From contig JAKORH010000281.1 of NCBI GenBank assembly GCA_029777935.1, forward strand, positions 1-13,884: DNA of 13,884 nt. The letters are read 5' to 3'. Positions 12,588 to 13,884 of this stretch are shown in pieces. Source of the DNA: Pseudomonadota bacterium (GTDB lineage Bacteria > Pseudomonadota > Gammaproteobacteria > Burkholderiales > Burkholderiaceae). Below the pieces are notes generated by a model. The model had not been told where the DNA came from, ran no database searches, and saw only the letters and a list, made by a program, of their open reading frames with translations. The first letter of the stretch is position 1; every line of letters begins with the position of its first letter. Made by a program: the position numbers and the translations under genes.

Positions 12588-13319
12588 ATGTCATTCACCA
12601 GCATCACTTTCGCGCTGCTCTTCTACGCCGCGACCGTGGTGCTGGTCGCGGGGCTCGCCGTGCGCATCGCCGATTACGCGCGCACGCCGGCGCCGCTGAA
12701 GATTCCGACCACGCCCGCGCCGACCACGCGCGGCGGCGTGGCGCTGCGCATGCTGCGCGAGGTCGTGCTGTTCGAAAGCCTGTTCAAGGGCAACCTTTGG
12801 ACGTGGCTGTTCGGCTGGGTGTTCCACGCCGGCTTCGCGCTGGTGCTGGTGCGGCACCTGCGCTATTTCACCGAGCCGGTGTGGTTCTGGGTCGAGCTCG
12901 CGCAGCCGCTCGGCATCCTGGCCGGCTTCGGCATGCTGATCGGGCTGGCGGGACTGCTGGCGCGGCGGATGTTCGTCGAGCGCATCCGCTACATCTCGGT
13001 GCCGTCCGACTATCTGATGCTGGTGCTGCTGATTCTGATCGCGGCGTCCGGCCTGTCGCTCAAGTACCTGTTCCGCACCGACATCGTCGCGGTGAAGGCA
13101 TTCTTCCTCGGGCTGATGCGATTCGACTGGCAGCCGCTGCCCGCCGATGCGCCGCTGTACGTGCACCTGTCGCTGGTGCTGGCGCTGATGGTGATCTTCC
13201 CGTTCTCCAAGCTGCTGCACGCGCCGGGAGTGTTCTTCTCGCCCTCGCGCAACATGGCCGACGATCCGCGCGAGTCGCGCCATCTGGCGCCGTGGGCCGC
13301 CGAACTGGAGCGCCGCTAG
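12588..13319 (+). CDS. dsrM: DsrM, membrane cytochrome b subunit of DsrMKJOP
   Basis: A 243-residue integral membrane protein of the NarI-like cytochrome b type. About five hydrophobic segments are visible: roughly 5-27, 73-92, 105-125, 140-157 and 190-207. Candidate heme b ligands are His80 (FHAGF), His90 (VRHLRYF), His193 (YVHLSLV) and His211 (LLHAPG). DsrM exchanges electrons with the quinone pool and with DsrK, which acts on DsrC trisulfide. The ATG at 12588 has only a weak ribosome site (GAG), unlike the strong ones of dsrA and dsrC, and is separated from dsrC by the REP-like element. The stop TAG directly abuts the dsrK ATG (no gap). Confidence 0.95.
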   Translation: MSFTSITFALLFYAATVVLVAGLAVRIADYARTPAPLKIPTTPAPTTRGGVALRMLREVVLFESLFKGNLWTWLFGWVFHAGFALVLVRHLRYFTEPVWFWVELAQPLGILAGFGMLIGLAGLLARRMFVERIRYISVPSDYLMLVLLILIAASGLSLKYLFRTDIVAVKAFFLGLMRFDWQPLPADAPLYVHLSLVLALMVIFPFSKLLHAPGVFFSPSRNMADDPRESRHLAPWAAELERR

Positions 13320-13884
13320 ATGGCCGCCGAAGTCACCGCGCCGCCGTTGCGCGAATTTGCCTCTCCCGCGGCGCTCGTTCCCGGCGCGATGGAGAAATCG
13401 CGCCCGTACTTCGCGACCGAGAAGATGCAGCAGGCGATCGGCTTTCCCGGCCAGCTCGCCGACGGCTGGGAGAGCCGCGCGCTCGAGCACATGGGCACGC
13501 TGCTCGGCAAGTACCGGTCGTTCAAGGTGTTCATGGATTCGTGCGTGCACTGCGGCGCGTGTGCGGACAAGTGCCACTACTTCATCGGCACGCAGGATCC
13601 GAAGAACATGCCGGTGGCGCGGCAGGAGCTGATGCGCAGCGTCTACCGGCGCTACTTCACGCTGCCCGGGAAGCTCTTCCCGAAGCTCGTCGGCGCGCGC
13701 GATCTGACCAAGGACGTGCTCGACGAGTGGTACACGTATTTCAACCAGTGCTCTGAGTGCCGCCGCTGCTCGGTGTTCTGCCCGTACGGCATCGACACCG
13801 CTGAAGTGACGATGGCAGCGAAAGAGATCCTCGACGTCGTCGGCTACGGCCAGAAGTACACCAACGAGATCATCGGCAAGGTGC
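13320..13884 (+). CDS. dsrK: DsrK, iron-sulfur subunit of DsrMKJOP (cut by window edge)
   Basis: The first 188 residues of DsrK, a HdrD-like cytoplasmic iron-sulfur protein; the C-terminal catalytic CCG-type domains are outside the window. Two classical [4Fe-4S] motifs are intact: Cys75, Cys78, Cys81, Cys85 (CVHCGACADKC) and Cys144, Cys147, Cys150, Cys154 (CSECRRCSVFC). DsrK is the presumed site of DsrC-trisulfide oxidation/reduction, passing electrons to DsrM. ATG 13320 immediately follows the dsrM stop, so the two are translationally coupled. dsrL, dsrJ, dsrO and dsrP would be expected downstream. Confidence 0.95.
   Translation, partial: MAAEVTAPPLREFASPAALVPGAMEKSRPYFATEKMQQAIGFPGQLADGWESRALEHMGTLLGKYRSFKVFMDSCVHCGACADKCHYFIGTQDPKNMPVARQELMRSVYRRYFTLPGKLFPKLVGARDLTKDVLDEWYTYFNQCSECRRCSVFCPYGIDTAEVTMAAKEILDVVGYGQKYTNEIIGKV

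Overview
The window is very GC-rich with dense, mostly well-packed genes and no transposase, integrase or RNA gene that I can see. The right-hand third is an oxidative-type (reverse) dissimilatory sulfite reductase operon, dsrA-dsrB-dsrE-dsrF-dsrH-dsrC-dsrM-dsrK, in the gene order known from proteobacterial sulfur oxidizers such as Allochromatium. The dsrEFH genes and two-cysteine DsrC mark sulfur oxidation rather than sulfate reduction. A REP-like palindrome of a kind common in beta- and gammaproteobacteria (it reads as the peptide AFAGMT when translated) sits between dsrC and dsrM. I infer a chemolithotrophic or photosynthetic sulfur-oxidizing beta/gammaproteobacterium; genus cannot be told from this.

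Layout: (1) 1-1933, a probable deoxy-sugar acid catabolism unit: a truncated FAH-family hydrolase and a 2-keto-3-deoxy-L-fuconate dehydrogenase-like SDR on the minus strand, divergent from a FadR-type GntR regulator. (2) 1934-2430, a gene-free stretch of about 500 bases with an inverted repeat and half of a REP element. (3) 2431-3549, a two-CBS-domain protein and a Tat-exported DUF882/YcbK-type M15 peptidase on the plus strand. (4) 3546-8476, seven minus-strand genes. Six of them (8476 down to 5221) are tightly packed as one operon: a 74-aa protein, a Cas6/Cmx6-like RAMP protein, a tandem TusA-domain protein, a DsrC-family protein lacking both redox cysteines, a 226-aa unknown and an Fe(II)/2-oxoglutarate dioxygenase. 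A 524-aa Rossmann-like unknown follows after 100 bases. (5) 8477-8647, a 171-base divergent regulatory region with a hairpin and a near-perfect operator-like palindrome. (6) 8648-13884, dsrABEFHCMK, with dsrK cut by the window edge.

How it works together: known Dsr biology has sulfur passing through DsrE/DsrEFH to DsrC, oxidation to sulfite by DsrAB, and DsrC trisulfide processing at the membrane by DsrMK(JOP). The minus-strand operon shares the dsrA promoter region and contains two sulfur-relay families (TusA, DsrC/TusE) next to a Cas6-like RNA-binding fold with no CRISPR array. This is the part of the window most likely to hold an undescribed system: a sulfur-linked, possibly RNA-based regulatory or tRNA/sulfur-transfer module. 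That role is inference.
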